DNA of 10,593 nucleotides from NCBI GenBank assembly GCA_029778935.1, contig JAKPBM010000423.1:1-10593 (forward strand). Direction: 5' to 3'. Shown here piece after piece: positions 7,783-10,593 of the stretch; the stretch's first letter is position 1, and each line of letters begins with the position of its first letter. Source of the stretch: Bacillota bacterium (GTDB lineage Bacteria > Bacillota > Clostridia > Oscillospirales > QAMX01). The translations under genes and the position numbers were made by a program. The notes beneath the pieces were generated by a model, which saw only the letters and a list, made by a program, of their open reading frames with translations, ran no database searches and was not told where the DNA came from.

Positions 7783-8013
7783 CTAGTTGATTTCTAGTAC
7801 GACGGGGAGCGAGTAAGGGAAAATGCAATTGGGCCAGGAATAACATACGTAACTAGCATTGTTGACTCTATAACCACATTTGCAAAAATAGTTATAGTAG
7901 TGTCTATTATTATTATATACGTGGCCAAGGTCAGTATAAGAGTAAGTATGGGGTTCCTGTGTTCTGGTAGGTAATTCTACCCCAGCATCAAATTCTTCTA
8001 AACAGATGAAAAT
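7783..8013 (-). pseudogene. 5'-truncated copy 1 of a small Cys-rich, zinc-ribbon-like gene
   Basis: An open minus-strand frame ends at TAG (7785-7783) and contains no ATG, GTG or TTG in its conserved part; upstream it runs straight into terminator T2. Residues include QEPHTYSYTDLGHV, then FCKCGYR (a C-x-C pair) and VCYSWPNC, ending SLPVVLEIN. The middle aligns with copy 2 (DEPHSFSYTDIGHI) and the end aligns with copy 2 only in another reading frame. The N-terminal CxxC half seen in copy 2 is missing, so this looks like the C-terminal remnant of a roughly 120-aa protein. AT-rich composition contrasts with the GC-rich flanking genes, suggesting acquired DNA. Family unknown; a metal-binding role is inferred only from cysteine spacing. 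Confidence 0.6.
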
Positions 8014-8024
8014 ATGATAGTAAT

Positions 8025-8053
8025 AAAAAAAGGAACGCTGAAAGCGTTCCTTT
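8025..8053 (-). terminator. terminator T2 of decayed small-gene unit 2
   Basis: An 11-bp perfect stem, AAAGGAACGCT (8029-8039) with AGCGTTCCTTT (8043-8053), has a 3-nt loop. On the minus strand it is followed by a T run from the A tract at 8025-8031. The stem is nearly identical to T1, although the loops differ. Confidence 0.9.
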
Positions 8054-8133
8054 GACTACCGTGAGTATTCCATGAGAGGTATGATGTATGGTTTGTTATG
8101 CGTATCAAAGAATATGGAGAGGGTAAGGTTATC

Positions 8134-8432
8134 TTAGTTGATTTCTATTACAATTGGAAGCGAGAAACGTTCGTTGCAACGATTAGGCCAAATCTACAAG
8201 ACTCTTTATAGAAGTGATTATTGTCATTGTTTATGTGGCCAATGTCAGTATACGAGAAAGAATGAGGTTCGTCTAGATAAGTACTCTCATAAAAAATTTC
8301 TTGCTTACAGTTAGCGCACTTTACAAAATAGATTCTATACGTAACATGGTATGTGGAAGTATACGATAGATAAGTATCTCTCCCTTCCCGGTTCATACTT
8401 TGAACACTATACTGTTTCAATAGGCATAACAA
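8134..8432 (-). pseudogene. frameshifted copy 2 of the small Cys-rich, zinc-ribbon-like gene
   Basis: A 94-aa frame can be read from a TTG at 8432 to TAA at 8148-8150, with KCANCKQE (a C-x2-C pair) and DEPHSFSYTDIGHI. After HFYKESC it departs from copy 1. The conserved ending is still encoded in another frame at 8134-8193, reading IWPNRCNERFSLPIVIEIN, against WPNCIFPYSLPVVLEIN in copy 1. An internal deletion that removed the C-x-C segment and shifted the frame explains this. The start is also doubtful: TTG 8432 has no ribosome binding site, while ATG 8452 opens only MSKTEFLCYAY in yet another frame. It may still be annotated as a short hypothetical protein. Function unknown; the CxxC suggests zinc binding. 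Confidence 0.6.
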
Positions 8433-8506
8433 AGGAACTCTGTCTTCGACATTTTATGACATAATCCTTCAATTTCTTTTGCTACAGTGTAGATGCAATC
8501 CCAATA

Positions 8507-8534
8507 ATTGTATACCCTTTTTGTGATTTGCTAA
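8507..8534 (-). promoter_or_regulatory. candidate promoter of small-gene unit 2
   Basis: On the minus strand TTAGCA (8534-8529) and TACAAT (8512-8507) are spaced by 16 bp, about 55-75 bp before the first possible starts of the decayed gene. It lies just downstream of terminator T3, so unit 2 would be transcribed independently of permease B. Confidence 0.45.
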
Positions 8535-8551
8535 CAATGCATCGTCAACGA

Positions 8552-8580
8552 CGAATAAAGGGACGCAAACCGCGTCCCCA
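8552..8580 (-). terminator. hairpin T3 after permease B (probable weak terminator)
   Basis: GGGACGC (8560-8566) pairs with GCGTCCC (8572-8578) around a 5-nt loop. On the minus strand it is followed by the T-rich CTTTATTCG. The stem is the T1/T2 stem with one A-T pair replaced by G-C. It lies about 80 nt past the permease B stop codon. Confidence 0.65.
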
Positions 8581-8658
8581 AAAAATACTGTCCCAAGATA
8601 AAAGAATGAAAGCAAACCGCCCCCGAAACACAAGGCCCCAGCCGACGGGAACCTTCCC

Positions 8659-10593
8659 CTACTCCCGCTTCTTTAGCAGTTTGGCAGGCTTCCCGCGGGA
8701 AAGGAGCGCAAACACCAAACCCAGCACCGCCGCATACACCGCCGCCTGCACCAGCGTGCAGAGCCAGATTCCCGCCGCGGGGGACTGGTTCCGGAAAGCT
8801 TCGGCAACAAGCTCGGCGGTCGTTTTATCAGCCGTCAGCCCGACGCTAAACGTCTGCGTAAACTCCTCGCCGGCCATGACATTGCCCAGCACCGCCTGGC
8901 TGAACGCGCCGAAGCAGACCGTTGCCAGAACGCCGCTTAACACCAGCGCCGGAAGCAGCAGAGCCAGCCACCCGGCCGCCATATTTGCCGCCGCGCGGCC
9001 CCGTTTGACCCCTACGGTAAGCAGCAGGCCCAGCTCATGCCGCTCCCTGCGGGAAAGTATTACCAGCACCGCCAAAAGCGCTGCCCAAACGGTCGCCGAC
9101 AGCAGCAAAAACGTATCCGCCGACTCTTTTAGCCGTTTTAGCGGCTCTTTCAGCGACGAAAACCCCTGGTCGCTGTAAAGGAAATACCTGTCCAGCCCTG
9201 CGGCCTTGGCCTCCTGCTTAAAAGCGTCCAGTTGATTGGGCGTGATGATGGCCGCAAACAAGTCGGGAAAGGTGTAATAATCTTCATTAAACACCAAATT
9301 ATAACGTACGTAATTGTCGGGATTCTCCGACGGGTTTGCAATAATGTTTCCGTTCGCATCCCACTGTGGCGGGTATTCGAACAGCGATTCGAAGGACGGG
9401 GGTAGAGGTTCCCTGTTGCCGGGGTTGGGAACGGCTTTGGCGGGGAGAATTACCGTGTTCACGGAAAGCCCATGGACAGACGAGCCGAACGGCTCTTTGG
9501 GGGCAGAGAAGATGCCGACAATGACGGGGGCAACGTCACCCCTATGCGTACGTCGTACAGCCGCCCCGCTGTAGTCGCTCATAGCGTAACTGCCGTCTCT
9601 TTGAACAAGCAACTCCCACAGGGACAACTCCAGGGTGTCGCCGATGGAGAGACGGTTGTATGCTGCCAGGGTTTCGCTGATGATGCAGGCGGGAACCTCG
9701 CCGGCCAGTTCCTCCTCCGTAAAGCCGCGACCTTCTTTGATCCAGGCCTTATGCTGGTTCAACAGAGGAAGGCTTACCAGGCTGTCGGTCGTCAGCACAT
9801 ACAGGCTGTGCATATTGGCCTCGAAAACGCTGGTTTTCCATTTTTCCAAAATGGGATGCTCTTTCCAGAAAGTCTCCAAATCCGTGGTTAGTTCCCATCG
9901 AAAACTTCGCAACTGGTTTTCTGGATAGGCTAAGACCGTGTACTTATTTCCCTTATAGGTAACTTCGGTTATCTGGGGGGAAGGGTAAAGAGCAAGATAC
10001 TCTTCCAGACCCATGGCGGCGTCCGGATCCTTCAGCAATAAGGTTTCATTGGGAAAAAGGTAAGGTTCCGCGTCGGGGTCTAACATATACATGGGAGCGG
10101 AATAATCTCCCTGTTCCCAAAAGGCGGGATTTTTTATTTTATATACATCCACATACTCAACGAAAAGGATGTATTTTTTGCCGACCTCAAAGGGGATCTC
10201 TCTATTTTCCGTAAAACGGTTGCCGATAAGGGACATGCTCTCCTTCCCGGCATAATCCGGGTGGACCACGATTTCTTTGTCAACGGAAAAATCCGCTTTG
10301 TAATTCAGGCCATACCCCCGTTTTCCGTAAGGCTGCATATCTTCCTCTCCTAACAGAGATGTACCCACGCATGTGGCGGCCAAAACGAGCGAAGTGTTGT
10401 AGGGCATATCCTTGACGGTTTCTCCTGGGGAGAAATAGCGGGTCAGCACAGGCAAAACATCTCTTGCAACGCCGCGCAGGATTTCCCGGCTGTCCAGCAC
10501 GGCGTGTTCGGACGTATCGACAAAATGACGCAGGGCCAGATATTTCTGCTTGAGAGAAAGCTTGCCATTTTTGTTGAAAAAATCATAATTGCC
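8659..10593 (-). CDS. large FtsX/MacB-like ABC permease (copy B), N terminus outside window
   Basis: An open frame of 644 codons plus TAG runs to the window edge without a stop, and its first visible residue aligns with about G74 of copy A. Roughly 73 residues including the first membrane helix are therefore missing. A GTG at 10500 is internal (VLDSREILRGV aligns with VPDNREIFRGV of copy A), not the start. In the best-conserved ectodomain block (copy A 314-375) 47 of 62 residues are identical. The FtsX segment LSRRERHELGLLLTVGVKRG and three C-terminal helices are present, and the end LLKKRE parallels LLRRRE of copy A. Downstream there is no small permease or ATPase, only the decayed small genes. 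Copy B must therefore be an orphan paralog, pair with the other operon's subunits, or have partners upstream outside the window. Confidence 0.88.
   Translation of the reverse strand, partial: GNYDFFNKNGKLSLKQKYLALRHFVDTSEHAVLDSREILRGVARDVLPVLTRYFSPGETVKDMPYNTSLVLAATCVGTSLLGEEDMQPYGKRGYGLNYKADFSVDKEIVVHPDYAGKESMSLIGNRFTENREIPFEVGKKYILFVEYVDVYKIKNPAFWEQGDYSAPMYMLDPDAEPYLFPNETLLLKDPDAAMGLEEYLALYPSPQITEVTYKGNKYTVLAYPENQLRSFRWELTTDLETFWKEHPILEKWKTSVFEANMHSLYVLTTDSLVSLPLLNQHKAWIKEGRGFTEEELAGEVPACIISETLAAYNRLSIGDTLELSLWELLVQRDGSYAMSDYSGAAVRRTHRGDVAPVIVGIFSAPKEPFGSSVHGLSVNTVILPAKAVPNPGNREPLPPSFESLFEYPPQWDANGNIIANPSENPDNYVRYNLVFNEDYYTFPDLFAAIITPNQLDAFKQEAKAAGLDRYFLYSDQGFSSLKEPLKRLKESADTFLLLSATVWAALLAVLVILSRRERHELGLLLTVGVKRGRAAANMAAGWLALLLPALVLSGVLATVCFGAFSQAVLGNVMAGEEFTQTFSVGLTADKTTAELVAEAFRNQSPAAGIWLCTLVQAAVYAAVLGLVFALLSRGKPAKLLKKRE

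Larger units (their letters stand above)
7667..8300 (-). repeat. diverged tandem duplication (two units, each gene plus terminator)
   Basis: DNA from 7667 to about 8010 and from 8025 to about 8300 aligns collinearly. The shared parts are the hairpin with the GGAACGC stem, the block TAGTTGATTTCTA (7784-7796 and 8135-8147) with its upstream TCAAAG-A-TAT context, and GTGGCCAA-GTCAGTATA (around 7921-7937 and 8247-8263). Between the last two blocks the right-hand unit is shorter by an internal deletion. Substitutions are frequent, so the duplication is old or the units were acquired separately. Confidence 0.75.

Noticed and set aside
7477..8658. Possible CRISPR array, tRNA, riboswitch or insertion sequence in the long spacer
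   Set aside because: The repeats are two diverged gene-terminator units plus hairpins. There are no regularly spaced short repeats, no cloverleaf, no recognised riboswitch core, and no transposase or target-site duplication.

Overview
The window looks like part of a chromosome from a GC-rich, strictly or facultatively anaerobic Gram-positive bacterium, most likely in the Clostridia. This is an inference from three things: the only ribonucleotide reductase seen is the oxygen-sensitive class III enzyme, the start sites carry strong AGGAGG-type ribosome binding sites, and the FtsX/MacB-type permeases appear without a periplasmic adaptor or outer-membrane gene. Coding DNA is clearly GC-rich, while promoters and the 7.5-8.6 kb region are AT-rich.

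Left part, plus strand: a sigma70-type promoter (39-66) is overlapped by a near-perfect NrdR box (60-75). It drives nrdD (anaerobic ribonucleoside-triphosphate reductase) and nrdG (its radical-SAM activase), separated by 9 nt and closed by a strong hairpin terminator (3045-3080). NrdG installs the glycyl radical that NrdD needs to make dNTPs without oxygen. From 3081 to 3525 there is no convincing gene, only GC-rich repeats, including two 45-bp imperfect direct repeats.

Middle part, minus strand, converging on nrdDG: a compact operon in the order large permease (698 aa), small permease (388 aa), ABC ATPase (226 aa), with gaps of 4 and 2 nt. Both permeases have one N-terminal and three C-terminal membrane segments around an extracytoplasmic domain. 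Together they resemble an asymmetric MacB/FtsX-type transporter whose cargo cannot be told from sequence.

Right part, minus strand: a second large permease, paralogous to the first and cut off by the window edge at its N terminus (8659-10593). Between the two paralogs lies about 1.2 kb of AT-rich DNA. I resolve it as a tandem duplication of a small, Cys-containing, zinc-ribbon-like gene, now decayed in both copies, with each unit followed by a hairpin terminator. The three terminators in this stretch share nearly the same stem, one with a compensatory base-pair change. The decayed gene pair is the least familiar element of the window; I do not recognise its family.
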